This document shows positions 25,020-37,390 of a stretch of DNA of 64,000 bases, one piece after another (the stretch's first letter is position 1; the number at the start of each line of letters is the position of its first letter). The notes under the pieces were generated by a model that was given only the letters and a program-made list of their open reading frames with translations, was not told the DNA's origin and made no database searches. Position numbers and translations under genes: made by a program. Where the stretch lies: the NCBI RefSeq assembly GCF_021018895.1, contig NC_079376.1:25571001-25635000 (forward strand), given 5' to 3'. The DNA is from Seriola aureovittata (lineage: Eukaryota; Chordata; Actinopteri; Carangiformes; Carangidae).

Positions 25020-25300
25020 TGTTAGGCTTTGCCCTAACTAACATTTCAGAGCTCCCTGACACTGTTTGCATGTAAACATGCTGCAGAGAAGCAGCTTTTT
25101 CTCTCCAGAAAGATCCTGTTTGCAGGAAATTGAGAAGCTCACCCCTGGCACTGTTTCTCTCCATAAATCTTTTAGCATGTGCCTCTTGGCTAAATGACTT
25201 TGTACTGACAAATTTTAACCTCGATCCCGCCCTGCAAGCTGTGAGTGTCGAGCGAGCTCGATGGCGTAGAAGAAACAAATGAGGAAGAATTTCAACTAAA
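25020..25300. promoter_or_regulatory. Candidate enhancer with inverted FOX motifs
   Basis: TGTTTGCATGTAAACA at 25063-25078 pairs TGTTTGC with GTAAACA, two forkhead-type words facing each other. The surrounding 280 bp are unique. Confidence 0.4.
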
Positions 25301-25679
25301 GGGAGACATTTTGTCTTGCTTTGTGCTGTGTGTTCACATGTTTGGGTGAAAAGAGGGAGGAAATGCAACCTTTGGAGAAGATTTTTGGTTGTAAAAAGGA
25401 GAAACATAACACAGCTATTCACATGCCCTCAAGGGAAAATGAGCAGCTCTTTTCCTTTTCAACCAGGAAACAACTTTATTACCAGAAACACACATTTACA
25501 GCCTGGAGAGGCCAAGTGATTCAATATGTTATCATTTCCTGTATTGCATCATGTTAACACTCAAATAACACACCTAATCCATCTATTGAAAGAAAAGAGA
25601 GGCGGGTCTGTTCATGGTCAAACTGGAGATGTAAGAGCAACCGCAGTTTGATTCTTTCAGTGTATGCATTTTCCTTTCA

Positions 25680-26110
25680 GGAGTCATAGAAAATATGAAC
25701 CATTTGTGTGAAATTTTGTCATAATTGCTGTGCAGTCTCGAGTTATGGCTAAAAAGTGTTTTGTGAGGTCACACTGACCTTGACCTTTGACCTTTAGCCA
25801 CCAAAATCTAATCAGTTCATCCTTGAGTTGAAGTGAATGTTTTTTTTTTACCAATTTTGAAGAAGTTCCTTCAAGGTGTTACTGAGATATTATGTTCACA
25901 AGACCAAAATCATGTTTTGTGAGGTCACTGTGAGATTGACCTTTGACCTGAAAATCTAATCAGTTCATTCTTGAGTCCCAGTAAATGTTTATGCCAATTT
26001 TGAAGATGTTCTGTCAAGCTATCGCTAGATATCGTGTCCATGAGAATGGGATGGATGGACACCCTGAAACCAATACACCCCTGGCTCCGACTGTCGCCAG
26101 CGCAGAGCCG
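25680..26110 (+). repeat. Dispersed repeat with DR1 motif, copy 2 (internally duplicated)
   Basis: This copy has two tandem units, each with TGACCTTTGACCT (25781-25793 and 25937-25949) and 'aatctaatcagttcat'. It ends in the family tail 'ccgactgtcgccagcgcaga'. Confidence 0.75.
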
Positions 26111-26699
26111 TTTTCAGGCTGTGACTTGAGGTTTGAAGAAAGGGAGGCAAATGCTGCCTGGAATAGGCGCCCAATGGCAAGTTTATACTTTGACACAGGT
26201 CACTGGTACACTACTGTAGGTCATATTATTGTTACCGTGTCAACGAAGGTCTGATAAGTATGGGTTGTACCTGAGGCACCTGTGCCCTATAGGGTCGTTT
26301 AAAATGGAGAAATTGTCCGGCTCTGATGTTCACTATAATCTTACATGTCAAATTTACAGACATTTACAGGGTCAAGTGAGGCAGTATATGTCATACAGTG
26401 TGTGGTGTAATTCATTGTTTTTGTATTTCTTATCCTTGAATCTGAGAAAACCTTGTTTTAAATGTTGGGCAAGGGTGCAGGTTTGGTTCCAGCAGTGTGG
26501 GGACACACTGTTATTCAACCAAAATATATAAATAAAGAACAGGTGAATGCTATTTTCTGACATATATGTATATATTTATATTAATCGATCCAGCAAATGA
26601 ATTCTGATGATTCTGATTCTCAGGTTCAGTTTAGAAACAGCTCTGTCCTTTGAATATTAAATGAAAACATATATTACACTTTTGTTTTATTTTTTTTCC

Positions 26700-26990
26700 C
26701 CGTGAACCTGCCTGGGAGGGGGCAGTACTTTGTATAGTCCTGAGTGGTGCCTGCAGGTCTGCCTCCCAGGCTGCACACGGTCCCAACACCCTCCACCAAC
26801 AGGATAGGCCAGCTCATATGTTCCCCCGAGAAGAGACACCAAGAGAGTCTGCCAAGCAGAGCTGCTGCTCGTTAACTTTGATTGCTGTGAGTGTAAGGTG
26901 ATAACTGAAGGCAGATGAGTGTTGGCATTTAACCCTCAGCTCTGAGCTGGACAGTCAGAGGATGACGAGACGTTTTACTGGGTGTAACTG
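26700..26990. promoter_or_regulatory. Candidate conserved non-coding block
   Basis: Balanced unique sequence between AT-rich flanks, with 'gttaactttgattgctg'. Weak evidence. Confidence 0.25.
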
Positions 26991-26999
26991 GAATGGGAT

Positions 27000-28400
27000 T
27001 TTGAAAAGTGAGCGGCACATGTGCCCCCCCCCATCCATAGGAAAAATGATCCCCTTTTGTTAGGACAGTGTTTGCAGGTCCAGTTGATACATGGAAAGGT
27101 GCATACGGGACATTTCAGCCATTGAATTCCTCCTATAGTTGGCATAATACTGAGCAGTTTGTCCCTGATTATATCTCAAAAACCACAAAACAAGACACAG
27201 TAGCAACAAAACCCAACAGATGTGTTGTCAGAACTGATGCTTTAATATTTCCATTTCTGAATGAAGATATGAATTATAATCCATTTTAAAAACACCATTG
27301 TTAATTAAAACATCTGATGGGACTGTATTGTATTCACTTGATATCATTGGTATTTTTTTATTTCATTTACATCTTTTTCATGATTTTAATATTTTGATGT
27401 TCATAATAGCTGTTGCTCATTTCAATGTGTAATGGAACAAAGATTTTATTTCCTATTCAAAGTACCAGGTGCAATTGATCAGTGTTTTTATTTTATCCAG
27501 ACTGAGGTCCGAGCTGGTGCAGACTGACTGAAGAGAAGCTCTTAAAAGAACTTTTCTACCAGACAGCCTGAAGAACATTTTCCTCTCTGTTTCCTGGAGC
27601 CTGTTACCACTTTTTACAAATTTATGAGCACCTAAAGGTTTCCTGGACTTACTGCCTCTGAAACTGACTGAGCACTTGGCCTTTACATTGTCTTTTGTCA
27701 TATGTTTTCTCACTTCTAGATTCAGAGTTGAAACTCTGACTCTTGTTTATCTGTGAGAGGCCACAACCTGCACACTGCCTGCGTTTGTACCAGAGACAAT
27801 CCACAGCGCATATACAAAGACAATGAGCGCATACAAACACACACACGCACGCACGCACGTACACACACACATCCTCCTCTCCTGAACCATGACATCTTTT
27901 TCCCATCTTCGCTCTAATTTCCAGTTATGTTGCTTCCATCTAAAGCGGAGATGCTGCTTTTTTTTTTTTCCATAATTCATCCACTCTTCTTTATTGTGTC
28001 ATTCGTTGTTCGCTGCTTGTCAGATGAGGGGTAGAAAAAAGAAAAACAGGTAAAGGATATCTTCCTTCATCTTTAATCCTGTCTTAAGGAATCAAGAAAG
28101 CACATCTGAGCCAAGATTCATCACTGGATTCAAAGAGATCTGTGGAAACAAAGGGAAGCTGTCGAAAACCACACCCCATTATCAGGAGAGATCTCTGGAT
28201 GAGGCCAGGTTGTTCATCCACAAGGCAGGGCACTCACAGCTTTAGTTTTTATCATTCTGCTTCTCAAATTCTATTATTATCCAGTCTGGTACAATTACAT
28301 TTCTATTCACAACACAATACTGCACAACTCTGCTAGTACATTTTTATTAAATAGCACATATGCAGCCTTGAGGTGTATAACACATTTAGAAAATGTATGT
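27000..28400. other. No gene seen
   Basis: AT-rich unique DNA with a GCAC/ACAC-rich spot (27837-27870). Short frames on the minus strand are not recognisable. Confidence 0.35.
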
Positions 28401-28404
28401 TTTA

Positions 28405-29306
28405 TTAGGTGACCAGATTTCTGAAATGAAAAGCAGGGAAATTGCCAGTTTAATAGTAAAAATATATGCTTAAAATATCCAATGCTTTTATCCATGAAAT
28501 AAAAGGGAGACAGTCCCAGTTTCATGTATTCTGACCGTTGCACTGTAATAAACTATGGTGAAGGCCGACTGATAAAATTGGTACGGTTGTAAGCTGTCCT
28601 GCAAAATAGGCCTAAAAAATCATCCTGTGATTGGGAACTAACTTTTTGAGACTCAAGTCAGTGTAAATCTATGGGAGATAAATATTACAGGTTAGACTAT
28701 TAAATCAGGGCGATTTGTATGAGATAGAAGGAAACCTCCTTTTCTCCCTCAGCCTGACGGTCATGTTATGTCCCACTATCCAAACAGAGAATTATGGTCC
28801 TGACTCACAACCACTGTATCCCTGTGTCTGTATCCTCCCCACCTTTGAAGAGGTCTTGAAGTCCGATTGTCTGACAATCATTTATATTCCTTTAGTTTGT
28901 AAAGGTTCACTCATCAAAAGAATCAAAAGGGTTTTTCTTAAAAGTTTCCAGGTTGGGAATATTGTCATATGAAATCCACTGCAGACCCTCGGGCAACTTT
29001 TTCTTCTTTTTCACGTCTTCCAACGTGAAAACTATTTTTTCAAGTTTCGGCTGGGGGGTTTTGGGTATGTTCGTTTTTGTTAGTTTACTGCCCGGTGATG
29101 AACTCCTAACCAATGAGTGAGCCAGGTAACCGCTTCTCTGCCTAAAGACAACAAAAAAAAAAATTTTGATTGGATGACTCTAATTTGAATTTAATTTCTG
29201 CACAACGCTATACTTGCCTGTCTGCTCTGCTGTCCGTCTTTCTCTCCTGTTTGTTTTAAAAGCAGGGACATTTTCAGGGACAGTCCCTGGGGAATTTAGT
29301 CACCCT
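28405..29306 (-). mobile_element. Possible hAT-type DNA transposon remnant
   Basis: The left end 'taggtgaccagattt' and the inverse of the right end ('tagggtgactaaattcccc') resemble the GGGTGAC…-type ends of a hAT group. Both are followed inward by 'gcagggac/gcaggga' and 'gggacagtccc' blocks. No clean 8-bp duplication was found, so this is tentative. Confidence 0.4.
28907..29113 (-). pseudogene. Short unrecognised frame inside the possible hAT remnant
   Basis: A 68-codon frame, Lys- and Pro-rich at first, then 'LPEGLQWISYDNIPNLE…NPFDSF'. It looks more protein-like than nearby chance frames and points away from the element's right end, where a transposase N-terminus would begin. I do not recognise a family. 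It may be the surviving 5' part of an element gene or chance. Confidence 0.25.
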
Positions 29307-29324
29307 ATGTTATCAACCTTTTTC

Positions 29325-29455
29325 TGAGCCAAATTTTAAGAAGTTCTGTTAAGGTGTTGCTGAGATATCGCATCCACGAGAATGGGATGGATAGACGGAC
29401 AACCCGAAAACAATATGCCTGCGGCTCCGACTGTTGCTGGTGCAGAGGCTTAAAA
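29325..29455 (+). repeat. Dispersed DR1-family repeat, copy 3 (5' truncated)
   Basis: Only the tail remains ('aagaagttctgtt', 'gctgagatatcgc', 'gacggacaacccgaaaacaa', 'ctccgactgttgctgg'). The DR1 part is lost. Confidence 0.7.
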
Positions 29456-29711
29456 CATTGAATTAGTTGATAGTTTTAAGAAGCTGTTGAAAACTCACCA
29501 TGTGTGATATCCCTCTATGTAGCTCTTATTGTTTTTATATTGTCATTTTTTGTTTTTAACTCTGTATTTTTCACTGTACAACACCTTGTACCTCAAAAGC
29601 TGCTGTGTAAATGAAATGTACTTACTTGCACACGTCATGCATAAGCAGCTCATATCAACACCATTCAGAAAAACCCATAAAAAATTCAGAAATGAGTGAA
29701 AGGGTCAGAAA

Positions 29712-29905
29712 TTTCAATTCATCTCCATGGAAACACACAAGGTCTTAAAGGTCCCATCTCATAGCACATTTCGTCCCCCTTTTGGTCCAGCAGCTGTATA
29801 GACTTGATGTGATGACAGTTTACATATTACTGTACATATGATAAAAATCTGTGAGGGCTCAATCACAAGTTCAGAGTGTGGAAGTTTGATTCCAGCTCTA
29901 CGTCT
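29712..29905 (+). repeat. 'Catctccatggaaacacac' repeat, copy 2 with insertion
   Basis: Same flanking blocks as 21735-21850, with an inserted segment at about 29752-29828 that opens 'ttaaaggtcccatctcat'. Confidence 0.45.
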
Positions 29906-29909
29906 ATTT

Positions 29910-31130
29910 TAAAAACAGCAGATCCTGCTATTCCAGGAAATTACAATTAGGAAATCAATCAACTTATGTTATAAATATTACAAGTTAACAGTGGAAAAAC
30001 ATTTCTAAACACATTAAACACCCCTCCATCTGCAACACACTCGCCGCATTCCCCCAGGAAGTTGACCATAAAAGGAGTCCAGATGGGCTGGGACCGGTTT
30101 GTTTGTTCCCGGGTCCAAAAAAGAGGATGACCGAGAGCAGACACACAAACATATGAATCAAATAAAGATGTTTTAGTATACAGTATCTGTGTGATGTTTT
30201 CTTTCTGAAAGGCTTCAAGTGTGTGACTGTGGTATCAACTGCATAAATATAAAAAAAGGTCTTAAACAAGGTCTTAAACATTATCTGTCACTACTTAATA
30301 GCAAGCAGCCCAGACACCTGCTAAATAGATGTTTTGTGACTAAAAATGTTTCTGAAGTTATAACATATAAGAAATACATAAAGTGTATAGTTTAGGTAAC
30401 ATGGAATGACAGGACTAATTTAAACTGCTGATGATTTTATCAGTGTCAGAGGAACACAAATTCTGATTTCCATATGATATGATTTCAGATTCAACTATAG
30501 AAACTGTGTATGTGACAGTTATTTACTCATGCATATGTTCTGGACATATTCATATTCCTTTAGCCACTGACCTCTGGGAGATATCCAAGTTCCTCCAGTA
30601 GTGTTTTTCATAGGAAAAGAAAGAACTCAAAATGGTTATATTTTCAATGGGGAGTGAAAGACACACAGAACATACACATAAACATACGTTCAATAAACAT
30701 TCAAAGAAAATCTTAGATTTTTTTTTTGTATTTGTTATAAAAGTTTTGAAAAAAAAAAGTTAACAATCAAAGCACAGGCTTGATTGACTCCATGACTCAT
30801 CTAAATAAAAGGGTGATAACAGCCTACCCAACCTGCTCGTAAGTAGGTTTAGTAGGCCCCCTCTAGCCCATATATTTGGGACAGATGTGTGATAATAACG
30901 CTTATATAATAACCCGATAACAGTCAAACCGAGTGGAAGTTCTCTCTCTACAGTGTGGATAGAGCGTGGCTGTTAATCTGGATCAGTTTTGGTGAAGGTT
31001 TGCTCAGCCAGCAGAGAGTTTGAAGAGCAAATGTCATCCCAGAAAAATGAAGTTTAGTTGAGCCTGCGAGGAAACTGCAGAGGCTTCTGGGAGCACTTAC
31101 GTAGCAGGTTGTAGTGAGACCTGAGGAGGT
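29910..31130. other. No gene seen
   Basis: AT-rich sequence. Minus-strand frames at 29959-30281 overlap each other and show no family features. Confidence 0.35.
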
Positions 31131-31133
31131 GCT

Positions 31134-31135
<2 letters not shown>

Positions 31136-31174
<39 letters not shown>
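31136..31174 (+). repeat. (GT)n microsatellite
   Basis: GT run followed by CTGT variants; a (CT)n-rich stretch follows at 31271-31308. Confidence 0.85.
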
Positions 31175-32153
31175 TGTCTGTCTGTGTGTCTGTGTGTAAA
31201 GTGATGGTCCACAGTGTGATCAGGCTTTATGGTTGGCGGCTAAGACCAATTTTCCGTGTGGCCTCTGAGGCTCTCTCTCTTTCACTGTCTCTCTCTCTCT
31301 TTCTCTCTGTCACACACACAGACTATAAATGTTGCACACACATCTGGACATACAACTAAACTACAACAACAAGTACATTTGCAGTAAAACGTAACTGTAA
31401 CTGGATTAACATCATGAGGATGTTGATAGATTACATATTCATTTTTAAACTGTGTTTTAAAATGAAAATGATCGCCCTCCAGACTAACACACCTGAAAAC
31501 ACAACACATACACCACCATTCACGCATGTGCGAGCCGTTTTAAACAGGAAGCAGATTGTCTACACTGCAGTTGATTAGTTGCACAAAATGCTATGAGAAA
31601 GAGAAACAACAAAGACAGTTGCATTAATATACAGACTGTAAGTGAACAACAGCTGCTGGCAAAGACAACAAGGTCAGTAACACTGTAATTCATTATCATG
31701 TTGTATTCACCACTGGTAGTCCAGACTGATGAGAGCCAATCAGGGAGCGAGGTGGGTGTCTACATCATCGTTTCCAAAGGTCTTAGTTTCTGTCCGTCCA
31801 GGCTACAACACAACCCCAGAGTTTTCAAAATAAAACAGGTCCAGAGTTTCCAAAAGTCTCTGTAAGGCTGTAAAAATAGTTTCAGTTGCATGAATTAGTT
31901 GTAAGAGTTGTTGCAGTGTTATTCTCAATGTTGGTTTGCACTCTCCTCCTGCTACACTTTACTGAGCTCTAAGTTCTTGTACTTGTTTGAACAAATAGAG
32001 GTTTGGATGTTGTGTGGATGTTTGTCAGTGTGTCGACCAGGACTGGATGTCTAAGGGGATTTGGACGAGTGAGGTAAGACCAGCTGGAAACCACTGATTT
32101 ACAGGGTAGAGACAAACACAGTCTATTGTTGCAAAGATGTCTTTGGGTCACAG

Positions 32154-32199
<46 letters not shown>
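32154..32199 (+). repeat. (GT)n microsatellite
   Basis: GT run directly before a candidate regulatory block. Confidence 0.9.
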
Positions 32200-32202
<3 letters not shown>

Positions 32203-32209
32203 TGGCGTG

Positions 32210-32460
32210 CAGAGGTATGTGGCTGGCTGCTGGCTGAGGGTCGGTGGGTCTGCGACTTCACAGGGATTCCACTGAAAGGTTTTAATTAGCCGCTGACTCG
32301 GGTCTTGGCAGCGAGTGTGGAGATGCTTACTGTGGACCACAAATCTGCAGCGACGCGGACGGGGCCACACCCCGGGGCCCTGCAGACACCCAGCCGTCCC
32401 AGCCATCCACACCTCCCTTAACCACAGACCCCCAGTGCCAGTCCTGATAGGGACAGGCTG
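32210..32460. promoter_or_regulatory. Candidate conserved non-coding block
   Basis: Contains 'ttttaattagccgctgactc' (TAATTA-type word near 32283) and the CpG-bearing 'gcagcgacgcggacgggg'. It is enclosed by GT and AC arrays. Confidence 0.35.
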
Positions 32461-32479
32461 CACTTTCTCCAGCTTTCTC

Positions 32480-32559
32480 AAACACACACACACACACACA
32501 CACTCAGAAATAACACAAAGATGATACACACACACACACTCAGAAATAACACAAAGATG

Positions 32560-32600
<41 letters not shown>

Positions 32601-32732
32601 TGTGCTCACAAAGGGGACAGACTGATTTTGAAATGGTGTTGCATCACACACACTCACTCACGGCGCTCCTCTCTGTCACACACTTACTGACTGATTTATC
32701 ACTCACTCACTCACTCACTCACTCACTCACAG
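32480..32732 (+). repeat. (AC)n arrays, two-copy minisatellite and (CTCA)n
   Basis: Two tandem copies of a unit with 'ctcagaaataacacaaagat' lie between AC runs (about 32500-32560), followed by AC to 32599 and a CTCA tetranucleotide array at 32700-32731. Confidence 0.85.
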
Positions 32733-33104
32733 CCTGCCTGTCTGTCTGTCCTCCGCTGGTTCTTGTCAGGAACGGCAGTATGTGGAGGTAAAGCACTGAA
32801 CCAGGATCAGTCACTTCACAGCCTCTCCAGCACTCTGGTAAAGTGTTGTAATTGTAATATGACATGTTCACATCTTCCCGTGCAAATCCGCAACTTCGAA
32901 AGAAAAACGAACTTTTCACAAAAAATCATTCAGCTCTCATTGTATGTGATTTGAGCTCTCAGGCATGTAGAGTCTTTTTTAAGCCTTTGTTTGCCATAAT
33001 GTGCTGCTTCTTAAGTTTGCCTTGCTTTCTTTGTGAAACCACCTTAAAGGAAAGTTCAGGTATATTTCAATATTCGATATTTCAGTCCTTTCTGGACTCA
33101 CAGA

Positions 33105-33830
33105 CCATATTCATCTAGTCTTTGCCATCTGGAGTCCAGGTTCTGTCTGTGCTCATCTGGTCCTGTAATAAGCAGGTGATCCAGGTAGCACTTGATCCCT
33201 GTTAGCTCACTCACATTCTGGTCTATCGCTCATTGGAAAAGTACTAGAGCAGAAGAACTGGGACCGACCTTTGTGTGTCATTATAGTCAACAGGTCATGT
33301 GACTATGGATCAACGTGTGTCTGGATGTATAGCTGACATAAATCTATGCCACTAAACTTCTGTCCTCCAGCCAAACCTGAAAAGAGGTCACCAGTGAGGG
33401 GTAGTGGATTCTGTTCTGCAGTCAAGACAGGGTTGACAGGGACTTTAAACTCCCCTCAGATCCTTGGAGTTCCTCTTCTTTCATGACTGGAACAATCAGT
33501 GTAGCCTATTCATTAGTGGTCACTGGTTCCAATAAACCACTCTCTGTCTAAATCTCCCTCTAACTTGTGTTTGATGGCATGCAGCACAGCTCTAGCTTCT
33601 AGACACACTGGGGTGCTTCCTGGTTCGAGCTTTACCGTAACGTCCTTCATGCTGCCAGGTTTTCGGTCACAAACTCCTGTCTCCGTCATTAATCAAGAAC
33701 TCTTCTTGCCATTTCAGCCTGAGCTCTTCCAGCCACCTGTGGCCTAGCACAGCTGGATTGATCAGTGGCTTAGGACAGATGTGAAGTGCTCATGAGTCAT
33801 CGTAGGACCTGTTCCTCGGCTTGTCAGGTT
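33105..33830 (-). pseudogene. Gypsy-type retrotransposon pol (reverse transcriptase) relic
   Basis: Minus-strand translations in shifting frames give a Gypsy order. A pre-RT region resembles 'VTVKLEPGS…ARAVLHAIKHKLE'. It is followed by 'GLLEPVTTNE', then 'FKVPVNPVL…NPLPLTGDLFSGLAGGQKFS', then 'AIDQNVSELTGIKCYLDHLLITGPDEHRQNL'. The active-site Y-x-D-D is changed to YLDH near 33175-33190. Several stops and frameshifts show a dead copy. No LTRs or Gag were found next to it, and it is not linked to the element at 55-61 kb. Confidence 0.7.
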
Positions 33831-34049
33831 CCACTAGCTTGTGCAGTAGGTCAAAAGGTCATGTGCTCAATCACTGAATTACTAAATAGACATTAGATTA
33901 AATAGATTGAATAGAACATTTATTTAATTGTTTAAAGTGGGTGTTCAAAGGTTCACAAACAATACAGTCACTACACACACTGAAATATTCTCTTCATGTG
34001 TGTGTTGCTTCCCTTACTTCCAGTCTTACTCTGTTGTTTTAAATATATA

Positions 34050-34330
34050 ATGTATGACCAGTGGGCAGATCGATTACATGGCCAGCGCTGTAGTAAAATG
34101 ACTTGCTTTATGGTCAGGCGTGCGCCGTTAAATGTTTTCTCTCTCTATGGGAGCGGAGTGGAAATCGACTGTGCGTTATTGTGACAGCATTTAAGGTGGA
34201 TCTCTTCCTCCTCCTCCAGAGCAGATGAGGAAGCTTCATCTGGTCGACTGAGGCACAGAGCCATTAGCATACTTATGAACTTTCACACTGTCTTAATTCA
34301 CAAATTAAACACCTGCCTCTTTCTGCTGCT
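34050..34330. promoter_or_regulatory. Candidate conserved non-coding block
   Basis: Unique sequence with 'gccattagcatacttatg' and 'cttaattcacaaattaaac' words. Weak to moderate. Confidence 0.3.
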
Positions 34331-34369
34331 GAGGTGTTTGTGATCAACATCTCTCTCCCTCTCCTTCCT

Positions 34370-34372
<3 letters not shown>

Positions 34373-34412
<40 letters not shown>
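34373..34412 (+). repeat. (CT)n microsatellite
   Basis: Pure CT run. Confidence 0.9.
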
Positions 34413-34419
<7 letters not shown>

Positions 34420-34639
34420 CAGTACACAGTTTCACTCCAAAACCCAAAGTTCTTAAAACTAAACCTAGATTTAAAAAAAAAACAAAAAAACAGAAGAAGC
34501 TAATTTTGCTAAAAAAACTCTTTCAAATAGTTATCACAATCTGGCCCGTATACTGACATAGTCTGGCTGTTATCCTCTGCTTCTGACTGACAGCCAGAGG
34601 ATTTTCTGTGTGAATTGGTCCAGATAGGAAAGTAGCATC

Positions 34640-34780
34640 TTATAATCATGCTGCATATGGGCCAGAATCAAGCAATGGAACCGGGCGTATACTGGGCCAG
34701 AAGAAAACAAGCATGTGGCCCAAGTATGGGCCGGACTTAGTTTGCTGTTTGGGGGGCTTCTGGGCCCCTGTTAACCCAGT
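34640..34780 (-). repeat. 'Gggccagaa…tatgggccgga' repeat fragment
   Basis: Several 'tgggcc' words ('gcatatgggccag', 'actgggccagaag', 'agtatgggccggac') mark a low-complexity fish repeat. The small frame across it is not a gene. Confidence 0.35.
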
Positions 34781-35277
34781 GCTCCTCCCACTCCGTGTAA
34801 TTCTACCTGCTTCAGATTGATGTGTGGTGGTTTGGTTTAACACAAATCATCACGTAAAGTATATAAAGATAACTGAAACAATGATGGTATTGACAAGAGA
34901 TCTTGGCACAGGGGCCGTGTTCAAGAAAGCAGGACCCTGAGGGCCACACTTGAAGTTGTACTGTGGTGCTCAATATTCCCAATTAAATTCTCAATTAAAT
35001 TACTACAAACCAGGTGACGCACTGTAAGCCTGGAGATTTCGGGCCCCTGGAGTCTTGGGGGCCCTAGGGCAGTTGCCTGGTTGCTAGTCCATGAGGGTCT
35101 TACAGATTTTAAACTTCTTTTCCTTTGTATTTCACAACCACCCCAGTCTTTTCTTTTCTTTCTCCTTTTTTTTTCTTCCAACTTCCACATTCTTTTTTTT
35201 CTCCTATCTTCCTCATGACCACCCCACATCAGACCAACCTCTCTTGCTTTGTATTTTAATTTTTTTTTTTTTTTTTT

Positions 35278-35385
35278 CATTTTTTGCCTCCATGCCGGTG
35301 ACAGTCCGAGCCAGAGGTATAATGTGATCGGGTTAACCGTCCGTCCCATTTTTGTGAACATGATAAATCAAGAAACAACCACAAA
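35278..35385 (-). repeat. Dispersed DR1-family repeat, copy 6 (tail only, reverse)
   Basis: 'gcctccatgccggtgacagt' and 'ccgtccgtcccattttt' are the reverse complement of the family tail. A smaller reverse scrap with 'cacgccggtgacagtc' is at about 3795-3812. Confidence 0.5.
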
Positions 35386-35859
35386 GACGTGATTATATAT
35401 ATTTTTTTAAGCATCAATAATCCAAAAGACTTTGGGATTTTTTTTCTTTTGACAAATGAACTGATTATTTGTTTATTTTGACCAAAAACAACCACATAAA
35501 ATCACTTTCTGAATATCACAAGGAAGCAATATATATCCCATATAATAGCAGGGCTCCTTACAACTTTTCTTGAATTCTCCTCTGACTTTGCTGCATGATC
35601 TTGATGAATCAAAAAGGCTGATTGGCACATTTTTATAACATTTCATCAATATCACAAAAGTTGTCTCATGCCCTTTACACTGGTTCAGTTTCATTGTACA
35701 CAGGCTGTCAGCAATGTCACATTTCTTTCAGTTCACTTGTCACACGTTAGATTTCTCTCCAGCACAACCTCAAACATTTATACCTGCAGTCTGCCCCATA
35801 CGTAACCCAATCTCCATGGTGACTGTACTGTACTGTTCCATAAAATAAAATATGACCAA

Positions 35860-36010
35860 CATTAGCCGACACCAAAGAACAAGAACAATTTGCGTGCTGC
35901 TAATAATTTGAATGCTTGTTAATCATTCTTTCTGCAAATTCAGTCGCTCTTTCTCTCCAAGGTGTAAAAAAAGATCGCTGCTAATTAAAGACCAGCTAAC
36001 AGACAGCAGC
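35860..36010. promoter_or_regulatory. Candidate conserved non-coding block
   Basis: Short unique block with 'gctaataatttgaatgc', 'gttaatcatt' and 'gctgctaattaaagacc'. Confidence 0.3.
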
Positions 36011-36148
36011 AGAGAAACACTGAACCTTCAAGCTACGAGATAACAGTGACACACATTACTGGACTCAGTGCTGGGACATGAATTGTATGTTTTCATGGGT
36101 GTCCCTTAGCTGTAGCGATCCATTATAATTTCCTAAATGCAGACATTT

Positions 36149-36335
36149 TGGGCTTTTAGTGAAATGTCTTGATGACGTTTGCAGGGATTTCCATGGAGTT
36201 TGGTAAAGTTTGGACCTTCATGGTTCCAAGAGGATGAACCTTAAACATTTTCCTTATCCCCATTTTTCTAATTTTGCTGCTAGCAGGTAAAAGTTTTCAC
36301 ATCTACTGGATGGATCGGCACAATAGTTGTTACAG
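36149..36335 (+). repeat. Dispersed 'ttagtgaaatgtct' repeat, fragment
   Basis: Shares 'agtgaaatgtct', 'ggtaaagtttggacc…catggtt', 'gaggatgaacc' and 'catctactggatggatcggca' with a family common in fish. A second fragment is at 38.8-39.2 kb. Confidence 0.5.
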
Positions 36336-36420
36336 CCATGCATGAATCCTGTAACACAGGCTTTTCCTCTATTGCCACAGTGAGACATTTGCGGTTTCCA
36401 GCAAGGTGCATGGGCAGCAT

Positions 36421-36790
36421 TTGGGTACCACTTTACAATAAGACCACCTTATAAAGGATTTAGGAAGGGTCTATAACTAGTTTATTAATTAACACTTTAT
36501 AATAATTTACGAGCTGTTATAACACATTAGATAGAAAGGCCAACGGTGACGTGTTGCTTGCCAAATAGTGAGCCCAAATTTCCCTGTACCGTACAGCCTC
36601 ATATCTCATTAGTTACTGAACTTTATTTGTTTTCTCCATCATCAGCATTTATACCTGCTGCTTCATCATTTATTAATTAATTACTATAAGGCTGCCTTTT
36701 ACCAGTTATAAATAATAGTAACTCATTAATAAATGGTGATGGGTTTTACGATTTACAATAAGGCTCATTTTATACCATGTTATAAATGGT
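36421..36790 (+). repeat. 'Ggtaccactttacaataaga' repeat fragment
   Basis: Opens with the 'ggtaccactttacaataag' motif typical of a fish MITE and repeats 'tttacaataaggct' near 36755. The rest is diverged. Confidence 0.45.
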
Positions 36791-37390
36791 AGTAACAGCA
36801 TGTGGTTGGCTGGAAGGGCAGAGACTATCTGGAGGCTCACATACATATACAAAAATCACAGTCACTACTCGTCACGGAGGATATAAGAGCAGATTGGTGT
36901 GCTGACAATGGTAAATTATCAGTGTCAGTCCAAACCTCAAGCGTGGGCAAAAATGCCAGAACTGCGTAGCACACATAACTTTATAACTAATGTTGTCAAT
37001 GCAACACATTTTGTACTTTGTATCTCTCATGCCACCAAAAAAAGAGGCAACATGAGCTTTTTCACCACCAGAGTGTCAGTAATAGGTAGTAAACTAACCA
37101 GTCAGCAGCCGCAGTGATTTAAAATGAAAACCAGCCTTATGTTATTAGATTTTTAATACTGATGCATCACTGGATTAGCAGCATGTTACTGCTGTAGCTG
37201 CTCGAGATGGAGCTGGTTTTAAATGTGAAATCAAGGGGAAAAAGTAAACGGTAACACTGGTAGGTTTGTTTTTTCTTTCTTTTTCCGTTAACAAGTAATT
37301 TCTTAAAATTGATTTGCTTTTGATCTGTTACTGTAGATTGTTTTTATTTAAATGAAATTGATGTTAATAAACCATTCTGTTAAAAGCATT

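Noticed and set aside
25985..26254. 89-codon frame
   Set aside because: It runs through the tail of a dispersed repeat that is non-coding in its other copies.
32500..32599. Regularly spaced repeat units suggesting a CRISPR-like array
   Set aside because: Only two units of a minisatellite inside AC runs, with no unique spacers, in an evidently eukaryotic genome.
34921..35361. Lys/Arg-rich minus-strand frame and Phe-rich plus-strand frame
   Set aside because: Produced by a long pyrimidine/purine tract (35110-35280) and part of a reverse DR1-family repeat.
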